Positions 8,358 through 17,281 of a stretch of 64,000 bases of DNA are shown in pieces; the stretch's first letter is position 1; every line of letters begins with the position of its first letter. The stretch spans positions 1,984,001 through 2,048,000 of the forward strand of contig NZ_JARXUZ010000001.1 in assembly GCF_029893365.1 (NCBI RefSeq), read 5' to 3'. Source of the stretch: Cryobacterium sp. CG_9.6 (GTDB lineage: Bacteria > Actinomycetota > Actinomycetes > Actinomycetales > Microbacteriaceae). A program made the translations under genes and the position numbers. The notes under the pieces were generated by a model, which saw only the letters and a list, made by a program, of their open reading frames with translations, did not search any database and was not told where the DNA came from.

Positions 8358-9323
8358 ATGCAGCAACCTCAGGTTCTTATCATCGGTGCCGGTATCTCGG
8401 GAATGGCCTGTGCACAGGCACTGAAAAGCGCCGGAATACCAGCCCGCGTCGTCGATCGTGGTCGTCGGCCCGGCGGCAGAATGACGAGCCGCACGATTAA
8501 CTCGCGCACCGTTGATCTGGGTGCGTCCTACTTCACCGCTGAGCCTGGGACACCGTTTGCTGACGTTGTGTCCGATTGGGTGGCACGTGGACTGGCGCGG
8601 CCGTGGACGGATACCGTGGCGGTGGCCGGCGCCGACGGCATCAACCGTGTCAGCACAGGTCCGATGAGGTACGCAGCCCCGGCTGGACTGCAGAGGCTCG
8701 TCGCAGATCTCGGGCATGATCTCGATATCCATCAGGGTGTCACCATAGAGCACGTGACGGCTGGCGAGGCAGACACCGAACGTTATGACACGGTCGTCCT
8801 TGCCATGCCCGACCCGCAGGCGCGGCGTTTGCTCACCGTTGGATCCGCTCTACACACGGAGTTGAACGATGACGCCAACTGGGAGCCCAGCATTGCCGTC
8901 GTGCTGGAGTGGGCAGCGCGCGACTGGGAGTCCTTCCATACCGCGTTCGTCAACGACGTGGCGGAGATCACGACGTTGGCCGACGACGGCGATCGACGCG
9001 GTGATGACGCGCCGGTGCTCGTCGCTCACACCACAGCAGCACTGGCCCGGCAGCATCTCGATGACCCCGACGGAGCGATTACGTCGGTCACCGCCGCCGT
9101 GCGCCGCCTGCTCTCCCTTTCCGATGCTCCCACCCGCGCGTTTGCCCACCGGTGGACGTTTGCACGGCCCGCGGCCCAGCATCCTCAACCGTATTGGTTG
9201 TCCGACCGGATCGGTGTATGCGGGGATGCGTGGGGGCAACGCTCGTCGGTCGCAACGGCATGGGCCTCGGGTGACGCGCTCGGGCGTACTATCGCAGCAG
9301 GTGGTGACGCAGATGCCCGATAA
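8358..9323 (+). CDS. FAD-dependent amine oxidase-like / renalase-like oxidoreductase
   Basis: A 321-residue flavoprotein. The N-terminal dinucleotide site is VLIIGAGISGMACAQAL followed by the RxGGRMxxR motif (DRGRRPGGRMTSR), which is typical of amine-oxidase and renalase-type enzymes. The C-terminal ICGDAWG-like block (IGVCGDAWGQRSSV) is the second FAD contact. The substrate is unknown; relatives are often annotated as NAD(P)/FAD-dependent oxidoreductase. The sequence GGGAGG abuts the ATG, too close for a normal ribosome site, so the mRNA may be leaderless or use another start. Its end overlaps the next gene. Confidence 0.85.
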   Translation: MQQPQVLIIGAGISGMACAQALKSAGIPARVVDRGRRPGGRMTSRTINSRTVDLGASYFTAEPGTPFADVVSDWVARGLARPWTDTVAVAGADGINRVSTGPMRYAAPAGLQRLVADLGHDLDIHQGVTIEHVTAGEADTERYDTVVLAMPDPQARRLLTVGSALHTELNDDANWEPSIAVVLEWAARDWESFHTAFVNDVAEITTLADDGDRRGDDAPVLVAHTTAALARQHLDDPDGAITSVTAAVRRLLSLSDAPTRAFAHRWTFARPAAQHPQPYWLSDRIGVCGDAWGQRSSVATAWASGDALGRTIAAGGDADAR

Positions 9324-9708
9324 AACACACGGCCTTCTCTGGGTGAAGAGAATCCTGAGCGCCTTCGTGCTCATCGCGGCCGGCGGTCTGCATCTCTTTC
9401 TGGTCTTTGACGGTGTCGGAGGGGTTGTGGGAGTGCTTTTCGTCCTGAATGCCATTGCGGGCATTGTGCTGGGGATCGGAATGCTCGTTTCCCGGGGAAA
9501 GCTGCTGCAACTCACGTCACTTCTCAGCCTGCTCTTTATTCTTGCCAGTTTCCTCTCACTGGTGTTCGCGTTGACCGTTGGGTTATTTGGTATATCTGTC
9601 CCGTGGAGTTTCACCCTTGTGCCCCAGACGTTCTGGATCGAAGGCATCGGCACAGTCGTGCTCGCCAGCACCTCGGTGCTTGCGTTCCGCGCGCGACGGC
9701 TTACGTGA
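9313..9708 (+). CDS. small integral membrane protein
   Basis: A 131-residue protein with about four hydrophobic segments (for example ILSAFVLIAAGGLHLFLVF and LLFILASFLSLVFALTVGLF) and a basic C-terminus. It starts 11 bases inside the end of the FAD oxidoreductase gene, so translation is probably coupled; a GTG at 9304 is an alternative start. I recognise no family. Its last eight bases overlap the convergent CDP-alcohol phosphatidyltransferase gene. Confidence 0.75.
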   Translation: MPDKTHGLLWVKRILSAFVLIAAGGLHLFLVFDGVGGVVGVLFVLNAIAGIVLGIGMLVSRGKLLQLTSLLSLLFILASFLSLVFALTVGLFGISVPWSFTLVPQTFWIEGIGTVVLASTSVLAFRARRLT

Positions 9709-10423
9709 GTTTGAGCTCTGCTGTCCGCCGCGCTACTAACCACACGACATCGCGACCAAAAGATTCGACAAGAAGGGCGAGCGCAAGTGCGACGGCGATG
9801 GCTTCGACCACGAGCAGCACCTCGGGGACAGCGATCGTCAACGCGATGCCTTGCACGGCCGTCACGACCTTACGCCAGTACCGAAACGGGAGCTGTCGAC
9901 GCATCCAGGGGAAGATCCAGCCGGCAACGACAAAGACGTATCGCATGAGTCCTATTGCCAGCACCCAGATGCCCAGGGACTGGGACACATACGCACTCAG
10001 CACCAGCAGCAGGAAGGCGTCGACTTCCATGTCAAAACTCGCGCCGAGTTCACTCGAGGAACCGGTCCGCCGGGCGACCCAACCGTCGACCGCGTCCAGG
10101 AGGAGGGCAGGCACAACCAGAGCGAGCACGATCCACACCGGCATGGGCGCGAAAAAAGATGCTGTGACGATGCCGCTAATCACCCCGACCATAGTTGACC
10201 GCACCGCCGTCACGATGTTGGCCTGTCCGAATCGGGTGACAGCTCGTTTGCGCAGGCCGCGAACCAACAGGATGTTCGAAACCACCAGATAGCTGAGCGT
10301 CGCCACCCAACCGACCACCACAATCCACGACGGCAACGACCGAGTTGCGGCCGCCCCGAGCAAGCTGACGACAATGGCACCGCCCACGGCGAGATAAATT
10401 GGTACGACGTGAATTCTCGGCAT
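9701..10423 (-). CDS. CDP-alcohol phosphatidyltransferase family protein
   Basis: A 240-residue membrane enzyme that joins an alcohol to a CDP-activated lipid or polyol. The signature D-x2-D-G-x2-A-R-x8-G-x3-D-x3-D is complete in DAVDGWVARRTGSSSELG followed by ASFDMEVD, with all aspartates present. About six hydrophobic helices flank it. The gene is divergent from the seven-gene cluster beginning at 10507, with 83 bases between, which suggests shared control. The acceptor alcohol cannot be inferred; phosphatidylinositol-like and phosphatidylglycerol-like products are both possible. Confidence 0.88.
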   Translation of the reverse strand: MPRIHVVPIYLAVGGAIVVSLLGAAATRSLPSWIVVVGWVATLSYLVVSNILLVRGLRKRAVTRFGQANIVTAVRSTMVGVISGIVTASFFAPMPVWIVLALVVPALLLDAVDGWVARRTGSSSELGASFDMEVDAFLLLVLSAYVSQSLGIWVLAIGLMRYVFVVAGWIFPWMRRQLPFRYWRKVVTAVQGIALTIAVPEVLLVVEAIAVALALALLVESFGRDVVWLVARRTAELKLT

Positions 10424-10506
10424 CCGTGACTCGTTCTTATAGAAATTTATACATTGACTATTGACACGTTAGCCGTGAGGTTCGCGTTCACGAAAGCGAG
10501 AGTCCC
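10424..10506. promoter_or_regulatory. divergent promoter region
   Basis: This AT-rich gap separates the phosphatidyltransferase from the seven-gene operon. It contains two overlapping TTGAC elements on the plus strand (ATTGACTATTGACAC near 10454) and, on the minus strand, TATAAATTTCTATAAG close to the phosphatidyltransferase start, good -35 and -10 candidates. Assignment of individual boxes is tentative. Confidence 0.45.
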
Positions 10507-11487
10507 ATGCTCGACGCCACCGCGTTCTGGATCGAGAAAGCGGGAGTGGGTAGCCTACGCCACGAGCAGATCCCGTCTGTGGGCGAGGGTGACGTGTTGG
10601 TGAAAACCCTGTACACCGGCGTGAGTCGCGGCACCGAAGCATCTGTCTTCAACGGGCTCGTGCCGGAGAGTGAACGCGAGCGGATGCGTGCTCCATTCCA
10701 GGACGGCGACTTCCCCGGCCCGGTCAAGTACGGCTACCTCAACGTAGGGGTCGTGGAATCTGGTCCAGAGTCTCTGGTGGGAACAACTGTTTTCACGCTC
10801 TATCCCCACCAGTCAGCATTTGTCGTGCCCGCCAACGCCGTCCTGCCCGTTCCCGTTGGCATACCAGCTCGGCGTGCAGTTCTCGCGGGTGCGGTCGAAA
10901 CGGCCATCAACGTGCTCTGGGATGCCGCACCGATGATCGGCGACCGAGTCACCGTCATCGGCGCGGGGATGATTGGGTGCTGCGTAGCGCGCCTCGCACG
11001 CGGTATTCCCGGAGTAACCGTCACGCTCATCGACCTCGACCCCACCCGACGGGTCGTTGCCGGGCAACTCGGCGTCAATTTCTCAGACGTGTCGACCGCG
11101 CCTCACGATCAAGACATTGTCATCAATACCAGCGGGTCGAGTTCGGGGCTCCAGAGTGCTCTTGAAACAGTGGTGACGGATGGCACGGTGATCGAAGCGA
11201 GCTGGTACGGAGACCGCCCCGCAACACTGATGCTCGGAGCCGATTTTCACTCGCGACGTCTGACGATCCGGTCCAGTCAGGTTGGCGCTGTCGCCGCCGG
11301 GCGACGCGGAAGCCGCACCACTCGCGAACGACTCACGTTGGCCCTCGAACTCCTCCGCGACCCGGCCTTCGATGCGGTTCTCACGGGCGAGTCCTCGTGG
11401 AGAGCTCTGCCTGAGGTGATGGCGAGCCTCGCCGACGGATCCCTTAATGACCTGTGCCACACAATTGATTGGAAAGATTCCGAATGA
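10507..11487 (+). CDS. MDR-superfamily (zinc-type) dehydrogenase
   Basis: A 326-residue medium-chain dehydrogenase-like protein. It has the GroES-like N-terminal part ([15 protein letters not shown]) and a nucleotide-binding loop [14 protein letters not shown] near residue 155. The catalytic Cys-His zinc motif of true alcohol dehydrogenases is replaced by SRGTE, as in a group of bacterial sugar- or cyclitol-linked dehydrogenases, so zinc dependence is doubtful. It is the first gene of a seven-gene run, and its TGA overlaps the next ATG by four bases. The substrate is unknown. Confidence 0.8.
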   Translation: MLDATAFWIEKAGVGSLRHEQIPSVGEGDVLVKTLYTGVSRGTEASVFNGLVPESERERMRAPFQDGDFPGPVKYGYLNVGVVESGPESLVGTTVFTLYPHQSAFVVPANAVLPVPVGIPARRAVLAGAVETAINVLWDAAPMIGDRVTVIGAGMIGCCVARLARGIPGVTVTLIDLDPTRRVVAGQLGVNFSDVSTAPHDQDIVINTSGSSSGLQSALETVVTDGTVIEASWYGDRPATLMLGADFHSRRLTIRSSQVGAVAAGRRGSRTTRERLTLALELLRDPAFDAVLTGESSWRALPEVMASLADGSLNDLCHTIDWKDSE

Positions 11488-11882
11488 CGTTCACGGTAAC
11501 CGTACGAGACCACATCATGATCGCCCATAGCTTCGCTGGCGAGTCCTTTGGCCCGGCCCAGCGGCTCCACGGAGCAACCTTCATCGTGGATGCCACATTC
11601 AGCGCACCGGGTCTTGATGCGTCCGGTGTCGTCGTCGACATTGGTCGTGCAGCCGAGATCCTGAGCGAGATCACGGGAGCCCTCACGTATCGCAACCTGG
11701 ATGACGAGCCCGACTTTCAGGGTAGGAACACGTCCACCGAAGTGCTCTGCCAAGTGATTGCGGACCGCCTGGCCGATCGGGTGGGCGACGGAACTCTCGC
11801 GGGCGGTCAGCAGCTGAATGCACTCTCCGTCACCCTCCATGAATCGCATATTGCATGGGCGAGCTACTCCAGATCTCTATGA
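11484..11882 (+). CDS. 6-pyruvoyl-tetrahydropterin synthase/QueD-like protein with altered active site
   Basis: A 132-residue T-fold protein aligned by eye with 6-carboxytetrahydropterin synthase. Shared blocks are [42 protein letters not shown] and the final LHES pterin-binding Glu (E120). Of the three zinc histidines, two are kept (H15, H29) and the third is Ala31. The catalytic Cys of QueD corresponds to Ala25, and the Asp-His pair (LDHHYLND) is Thr68-Tyr69. The family chemistry is therefore probably lost or changed; it may bind a pterin or catalyse another step. ATGA overlaps join it to both neighbours. Confidence 0.8.
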   Translation: MTFTVTVRDHIMIAHSFAGESFGPAQRLHGATFIVDATFSAPGLDASGVVVDIGRAAEILSEITGALTYRNLDDEPDFQGRNTSTEVLCQVIADRLADRVGDGTLAGGQQLNALSVTLHESHIAWASYSRSL

Positions 11883-12964
11883 GGGTTGCGGCGGACAAGA
11901 CGCTCTACTTCGTCGTTCCTGATGCGATCGACGACCCACAGAGAGTCAGCGGCGGCAACGTCTACGACCGCCACGTGCGAGACGGTCTCCGGAACACCGG
12001 GTGGGACGTGCGGATGGTCGAGACCCCGACGGGGAGCGAGTCGTTCACGGTGCGGGCGTTGTCAGAGCTACCCGACGGCGCCCTCGTGCTGGTCGATGGG
12101 CTCATCGCCGTGCGTGAACCGGGAGCGTTGGCGGCGCACTCACACAGGCTGCGAGTGATCGTGCTGGCACACATGGTCGCGAGTCTTGCGACGGGCCTCT
12201 CCCCCGACGGAACTGACCTCGACGATGTAGCCAACCGCGAGGCCGCGGCTCTGAAATCGGCACACCGTGTCGTCGCGACGAGCGCATGGACTCGGTCCGA
12301 GCTTGTTAGGCGCTTCCTCGTGCCGCCGGAAACCCTTGTTATCGCCCAGCCGGGAACGGATTCAGCAGCGATCACGACGGTGTCCCGAGGTGGCCGCAGA
12401 CTCTTGTGCGTTGGAGTCGTCGCACCGCACAAAGGTCAAGACGTGCTCGTCCGGGTTCTAGCACGCCTCAGTGGGGTCGGCGATTGGACCTGCACCTTCG
12501 TCGGATCCCTCACCACGGAACCGAACTTTGTTGCCGACCTCACGGGCACCGTTCACGCCGCGCACTTGGACGCACGAGTACGTTTCCTTGGCCCCGTCAC
12601 GGGACAAGCTTTGGATGAGGCCTACGGTCAAGCAGACCTCGTCGTGGTGCCGTCACGCGCCGAGAGCTTCGGGATGGTGGTCGCCGAGGCCCTGGCACGG
12701 GGTATCCCGGTGGTCGCGTCCCGCGTTGGTGGCGTGCCCGAGGCGTTGTCGAGTTCCGAGGCGGGAATTCTGGTGCCCGCAGACGATCCCGCCGCACTCG
12801 AATCTGTTCTGCGCGACTGGTGGTCGAATCAGACCCTGCGTGACGACCTGGTAACGGCAGCGCGAGAGGCACGAACCACCGTGAGATCATGGAGTTCGAC
12901 CATTTCCACGATCGAATTGGTGCTCCACGAAATGACGCACACAGGAACAAAGGTTTGGGCATGA
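11879..12964 (+). CDS. glycosyltransferase family 4
   Basis: A 361-residue GT-B-fold retaining glycosyltransferase. The C-terminal domain holds [17 protein letters not shown] followed by [16 protein letters not shown], the EX7E nucleotide-sugar motif of GT4 enzymes, and [13 protein letters not shown] is the usual domain-linker region. The start is the ATG at 11879, forming ATGA with the previous stop; the frame is open further upstream, but the overlap pattern of this operon supports this choice. Donor and acceptor are unknown. In this operon the acceptor could be a pterin-like or lipid-linked intermediate. Confidence 0.88.
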   Translation: MRVAADKTLYFVVPDAIDDPQRVSGGNVYDRHVRDGLRNTGWDVRMVETPTGSESFTVRALSELPDGALVLVDGLIAVREPGALAAHSHRLRVIVLAHMVASLATGLSPDGTDLDDVANREAAALKSAHRVVATSAWTRSELVRRFLVPPETLVIAQPGTDSAAITTVSRGGRRLLCVGVVAPHKGQDVLVRVLARLSGVGDWTCTFVGSLTTEPNFVADLTGTVHAAHLDARVRFLGPVTGQALDEAYGQADLVVVPSRAESFGMVVAEALARGIPVVASRVGGVPEALSSSEAGILVPADDPAALESVLRDWWSNQTLRDDLVTAAREARTTVRSWSSTISTIELVLHEMTHTGTKVWA

Positions 12965-13782
12965 GCGAAATACTCGAAGTGAGCGGCGACTGGCTGGCGC
13001 TGCGCGAACCCGAGGACGCTGCAGCTCGTTCACTCGACCTCGCGCTCGCCGCCGCCGATCTGCTTGCTGATGGTCCTCTCGTTGTGCACGATCTTGGCAG
13101 TGGGACCGGGTCAATGATGCGGTGGCTCGCCCCTGTGCTTCCGGGGCCGCAAACGTGGTTTCTCCACGACTGGAGCGCCAACCTCACCGCACAGGCCATC
13201 AGCCAGGTGCTTCCATCCGACCGCGACAACGCCCACATCTCCGTCTTTGGCCGCACCGGTAATCTCGGTGATCTAAGCCCGGACGACCTCGGTGGCGCCT
13301 CTCTCGTGACAGCGTCCGCGCTGCTCGACGTGTTGACGGCAGAGGAGATTGACGCCGTTGTCGCTGCCTGTGTGGCAACGCGCGTTCCCGTGCTGTTATC
13401 ACTCAGCGTGACCGGTGGCGTGAAGCTGGCCCCACAGGACGAGCACGATGCGGCGTTCGAGGGGGCATTCAACGCTCATCAGGTGCGCAATGCTCACGGT
13501 CGCCAGCAGTCAGGTCGGCACGCCCCCACGATGGTGAGTGAGCTTTTCACCGCCGCTGGCTGGGACGTACGTCAGAGCAGCACTGTGTGGCAGCTCGACC
13601 ATCGTCAGCCCAGCCTCTTGAGCGAGTGGTTCTCTGGTTGGGTTGATGCGGCTGTGGAAGCGCAACCTGACCTGCGTTCTGAAGCCGACCGCTACCGGCA
13701 GATCCGCCTCAACCAGATCGAGCTCGGCACTCTCAGTGCGCGTGTTGAGCATATGGACGTTCTGGCGTGGCCTCGTCCGTGA
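12961..13782 (+). CDS. class I SAM-dependent methyltransferase
   Basis: A 273-residue protein with a methyltransferase Rossmann core: VVHDLGSGTGSMMRW is motif I, FLHDWS the acidic loop, and ASLVTASALLDVL the motif IV region. The C-terminal third, about 100 residues, lies outside the core and may carry the substrate site. It begins at the ATG at 12961, overlapping the glycosyltransferase stop as ATGA, and its own TGA overlaps the next start. The methyl acceptor is unknown. Confidence 0.85.
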   Translation: MSEILEVSGDWLALREPEDAAARSLDLALAAADLLADGPLVVHDLGSGTGSMMRWLAPVLPGPQTWFLHDWSANLTAQAISQVLPSDRDNAHISVFGRTGNLGDLSPDDLGGASLVTASALLDVLTAEEIDAVVAACVATRVPVLLSLSVTGGVKLAPQDEHDAAFEGAFNAHQVRNAHGRQQSGRHAPTMVSELFTAAGWDVRQSSTVWQLDHRQPSLLSEWFSGWVDAAVEAQPDLRSEADRYRQIRLNQIELGTLSARVEHMDVLAWPRP

Positions 13783-14786
13783 CCCGAGCGAAACTCTCGA
13801 GAATACGTGAAATCCTGCGTTCACGCTCCGTGAAGGTGGCTGTGCGGCTTGTCGTCGGCTGTGCGTTGCTAGCCAGTGTGATTGCGTATGTGGGCACGGG
13901 GCCGCTGATTCACGGCATCCTGAGCGTGGATGGGCAGGCAATTGCGGCAGCACTGTTCCTCTCTGCGGTCGCGACCGTTGCCGCCGCATGGCGTTGGTGC
14001 ATCATTGCCACCGGGCTCGGAGTTCCCCTCTCCTGGCACACGGCGATTGGGAGGTACTACCAGTCCCAATTCCTGAACACGGTCACCCCTGGGGGAATTG
14101 TGGGAGACGTGCACCGTGCCGTTGCGCACGGGCAGAGCGCTGGCAGTGTCGCGCTCAGTGCGCGTGCCGTCGTGCTGGAACGCACCGCAGGCCAAATTGT
14201 ACAGATAGTGCTCACGCTCATCATTTGTCTATTCCTCGGTGCGCAGTTTGGCGGCCATCTCCTCGTGGTGAGTGCGATCGGGCTCGGCGTTGTCGGCTTT
14301 GGTGCTGTCACGATGGGGCTGGCCGGTGCCAAATGGCCGCGCGTCGGCGCGGCCATTCGTCGTGAACTGCAAGAGCTCCGCTCGGGCATCGGATCAGTTC
14401 GCACTGCGGTACAGGTCGTGCTTGCGTCCATCGTCGTGATCTCCTGCCATGTGGCAACCTTCGCCATTGCGACCGCTGCGATCGGAGCAAGCGTGCCCCC
14501 CGGACAACTCCTGGTTCTCACCCTGCTGGTGTTGCTCGGTGCGTCGATCCCGTTCAGCATCGGCGGATGGGGACCGCGCGAGGGCGTCGCAGGTTGGGCT
14601 TTTGCTGTGGCCGGATTTGGCGCCTCGACGGGGGTTGCAGCCTCCGCGCTGTTCGGTATTTTGACCATCATCGCCGTGGCTCCGGGCGCGGTCGTGACAC
14701 TCGTTTATGCCGCCCGCAGACAGAGACCGATTCCGCAAGACACACGCCCGGTGCTCATCGCGAAAGATCTGGAGACAACCTCGTGA
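13779..14786 (+). CDS. lysylphosphatidylglycerol synthase TM-region / flippase-like membrane protein
   Basis: A 335-residue integral membrane protein with about eight helices, of the UPF0104/LPG_synthase_TM type. The conserved cytoplasmic block RYYQSQFLNTVTPGGIVGD and the later SIPFSIGGWGPREGVAGW are the family landmarks. Members move or modify lipids or lipid-linked sugars, and the catalytic lysyl-transfer domain is absent here. I choose the GTG at 13779, which overlaps the methyltransferase stop as GTGA like its neighbours; a GTG at 13767 is also in frame. In this operon it is the natural candidate to flip a lipid-linked product. Confidence 0.85.
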   Translation: MTRAKLSRIREILRSRSVKVAVRLVVGCALLASVIAYVGTGPLIHGILSVDGQAIAAALFLSAVATVAAAWRWCIIATGLGVPLSWHTAIGRYYQSQFLNTVTPGGIVGDVHRAVAHGQSAGSVALSARAVVLERTAGQIVQIVLTLIICLFLGAQFGGHLLVVSAIGLGVVGFGAVTMGLAGAKWPRVGAAIRRELQELRSGIGSVRTAVQVVLASIVVISCHVATFAIATAAIGASVPPGQLLVLTLLVLLGASIPFSIGGWGPREGVAGWAFAVAGFGASTGVAASALFGILTIIAVAPGAVVTLVYAARRQRPIPQDTRPVLIAKDLETTS

Positions 14787-15529
14787 GCAAATTGCCTTAC
14801 GTTACTCTCAGCAGCGCCACCTCTCTGGACGGCTACCTCGACACGACAGACCCACCGCGCCTCACCCTCTCCAATGAGGCGGACCGCGACCGGGTGGATG
14901 TCGTGCGTGCGGAGAACGACGCGATTCTGGTTGGTGCACGCACGGTGCGACGGGACAACCCGCGACTCTTGGTCCGTAGCCTCGATCTTCAGACGCAGCG
15001 AAAGGTTGCGGGTTTGCCTCCGTCGCCGTGGAAAGTGACGGTCACGAAAACGGGCGATCTGGATCCGAACGCAGCCTTTTTCACTACCGGTGATGCACCC
15101 AAGCTGGTGTACTGCCCCGCCTCGGTGGCGACACGCATCCGGCAGCGCCTGGGGCACGCCGCGCTGGTTGTGGGTCTCGGGGAAGATGTCGCCATGACCG
15201 ACCTAATCGTTGACCTTGCTGATCGTGGCATTCGTGCGCTCATGGTTGAAGGAGGCACGACCGTTCACACCCAATTCTTGGCTGCAAATCTTGTGGATGA
15301 ACTGCATTTAGTCGTGGCGCCATTCTTCGTCGGCGATTCCCGCGCTCCGCGCTTTGTGGGTGACGCCGCGTTCCCGTGGACCAGTAACCGGCGTGCCACT
15401 CTCGCCAACGTGCAACAGATCGGCGATGTTGTGCTTCTTCGGTACGCGCTCTCTGCTCGATTCGCCGTGCACAATGCCAACAGCCGGCACCACCTCACCG
15501 GACCGCCGATTACAGTCAGAACGCCGTGA
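14783..15529 (+). CDS. RibD C-terminal-type (pteridine/pyrimidine) reductase
   Basis: A 248-residue NADPH-dependent reductase of the dihydrofolate reductase-like RibD_C family. Landmarks are SSATSLDGYLD at the start, AILVGARTVRRDNPRL near residue 50, and VEGGTTVHTQFLAANLVDEL near 155. In riboflavin synthesis such enzymes reduce the ribosylamino-pyrimidine, but stand-alone members reduce various pterin-like substrates. No deaminase domain is attached and no other rib gene is nearby. It starts with a GTG in a GTGA overlap. With the pterin-synthase-like protein upstream it suggests pteridine or related heterocycle chemistry. Confidence 0.87.
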   Translation: MSKLPYVTLSSATSLDGYLDTTDPPRLTLSNEADRDRVDVVRAENDAILVGARTVRRDNPRLLVRSLDLQTQRKVAGLPPSPWKVTVTKTGDLDPNAAFFTTGDAPKLVYCPASVATRIRQRLGHAALVVGLGEDVAMTDLIVDLADRGIRALMVEGGTTVHTQFLAANLVDELHLVVAPFFVGDSRAPRFVGDAAFPWTSNRRATLANVQQIGDVVLLRYALSARFAVHNANSRHHLTGPPITVRTP

Positions 15530-17193
15530 TAGCGTCTAACGCCTCCTCTGCGTCGTCGACGAACCTCGACTCGAAGGCCAACCGCCGACGATCGGTACGC
15601 GGGTCAACGTGGTCGCTCTGGTCTGCCGTCATTCTGTGTGTCGGTGTGATCGCACCCGGTCTGATCAGTTCTGGTTCTGCTCTCGCGCTCCTACGGGTAC
15701 CGCTCGAAGCGCTCGTCGCTCTGCTGATTCTGTCCGGTCTGCCCTGGGTTGCCGCGCGCCGGGTGACTGCAAGCGTAGTTGCCGTGCTCTTTGTCGCCAC
15801 AATCCTCAGCGCCGCACTTGATCGCGGATTCGTATCTGCTGTGGGTCGCCCGTTCAATGTTGTAACGGGTTGGCCGGAATTGGCGAGTGGGTATGGAGTA
15901 CTGAGCGACTCGACGGGCGCGGTGCTCGCAGTAGTGATCGTTGGCCTGCTCCTCGGCATCGCCGCCGCTCTCGTTGTTTTGCTCACCTTGGCGCTGCTGC
16001 ACCTTGCTGTGGTCATTCGTCAGAATGCCCGCGCGGCCCGCATCGGAGCTTCAGCAGTTGCAGCAAGTTGGATTGTTTTGGCTCTCGTTGGTGCCCACGT
16101 CGTGCCGGGACAACCGATCGCGGCAGCGGATACTCTTCGTGCGACCCTGACGAAAATCGGCGAAGTGACATCCGCGAAGGCGGAGGAAGCTGCGTTTGAG
16201 AGTGCTATCACCAGCGACGACTTCGCGACGGTTCCCGCAGCGGATCTTCTGGGAGGTTTGAAGGGGAAAGATGTTGTCTTCGCGTTCATCGAAAGCTACG
16301 GACAGGTTGCTGTGCAGGACACCGCCTTCTCCGAGGGCGTCACAGAAGTGCTCCGGCAAGGGACCACGGATCTTGCTGTGCAGGGCTACTCGGAGCGCAG
16401 CGCGTTTCTCACGTCCTCCACCTTTGGCGGAGTGAGCTGGCTGGCACATGCAACCCTCCAGACCGGCCTGTGGATTGACTCACAAGCAAAGTACGATCAG
16501 GTCACCTCGGGTAGCCGTCTTACCCTGAGCTCGGCGTTCAACAAGGCGGGCTGGCGCACCCTCAACGTCGTACCCTCCAATACTCGATCCTGGTCGATCG
16601 GCGAATCGTTCTATGATCTCGACTTCACGGCCGACTCTCAGAACATGGGGTACCAGGGGCCGAAGTTTAGCTATGCGCGCATTCCGGACCAGTTCACGTG
16701 GGATTACTTTCAGAAAAAGGAACTGGCTCAACCACATGCGCCGGTGATGGCGGAGATCGACTTCGTCTCATCACATACACCGTGGACTCCACTCCCTCAG
16801 GAAGTGCCCTGGGCATCTATTGGCGACGGCTCCATCTTTGATCCGCAGCCAGCTCAGGGGGACGCGCGGAGTGTCCTGCAGAGCAGGGAGGATACTCAGC
16901 GGCTCTACGGACAATCCGTGCAGTATTCCATGAGTACCCTGTTCTCATTCCTCACGACATACGACAACCCCAACTTGGTTGTGGTTGTGCTCGGCGACCA
17001 CCAACCGTCTTCCGTGGTCAGTGGAGACGACGCCAACCACGACGTCCCCATCAGCATCATTTCCAAAGACCCCGCGGTAATCGACCGGATCTCATCGTGG
17101 GGCTGGGACCCTGGAATGCTCCCCTCGCCGAGCGCACCCCTGTGGCAGATGGATGAATTCCGGGATCGTTTTCTCACGGAATACGCTCGGTAG
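15526..17193 (+). CDS. membrane-anchored sulfatase/alkaline-phosphatase-fold protein
   Basis: A 555-residue protein with four or five N-terminal membrane helices (residues about 30-200) and an extracytoplasmic domain resembling sulfatase-superfamily phosphoglycerol or phosphoethanolamine transferases. Metal-site candidates are the Glu in FAFIESYGQ, the Thr in SSTFGGVSW as nucleophile, the His in SSHTPW and Asp-His in VLGDHQP. It would act outside the membrane, transferring or removing a phosphate-linked headgroup. It begins with a GTG in a GTGA overlap and is the last gene of the seven-gene run, which suggests the pathway product ends at the cell surface. Confidence 0.8.
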   Translation: MIASNASSASSTNLDSKANRRRSVRGSTWSLWSAVILCVGVIAPGLISSGSALALLRVPLEALVALLILSGLPWVAARRVTASVVAVLFVATILSAALDRGFVSAVGRPFNVVTGWPELASGYGVLSDSTGAVLAVVIVGLLLGIAAALVVLLTLALLHLAVVIRQNARAARIGASAVAASWIVLALVGAHVVPGQPIAAADTLRATLTKIGEVTSAKAEEAAFESAITSDDFATVPAADLLGGLKGKDVVFAFIESYGQVAVQDTAFSEGVTEVLRQGTTDLAVQGYSERSAFLTSSTFGGVSWLAHATLQTGLWIDSQAKYDQVTSGSRLTLSSAFNKAGWRTLNVVPSNTRSWSIGESFYDLDFTADSQNMGYQGPKFSYARIPDQFTWDYFQKKELAQPHAPVMAEIDFVSSHTPWTPLPQEVPWASIGDGSIFDPQPAQGDARSVLQSREDTQRLYGQSVQYSMSTLFSFLTTYDNPNLVVVVLGDHQPSSVVSGDDANHDVPISIISKDPAVIDRISSWGWDPGMLPSPSAPLWQMDEFRDRFLTEYAR

Positions 17194-17281
17194 CCGCGAA
17201 CCCTAGAAGTCGTCGTGCAGTCATCAGTGGCATCAACCACGACACGCACGATCTTGAGGTCATCCTTCACGGTCTTTTCGC

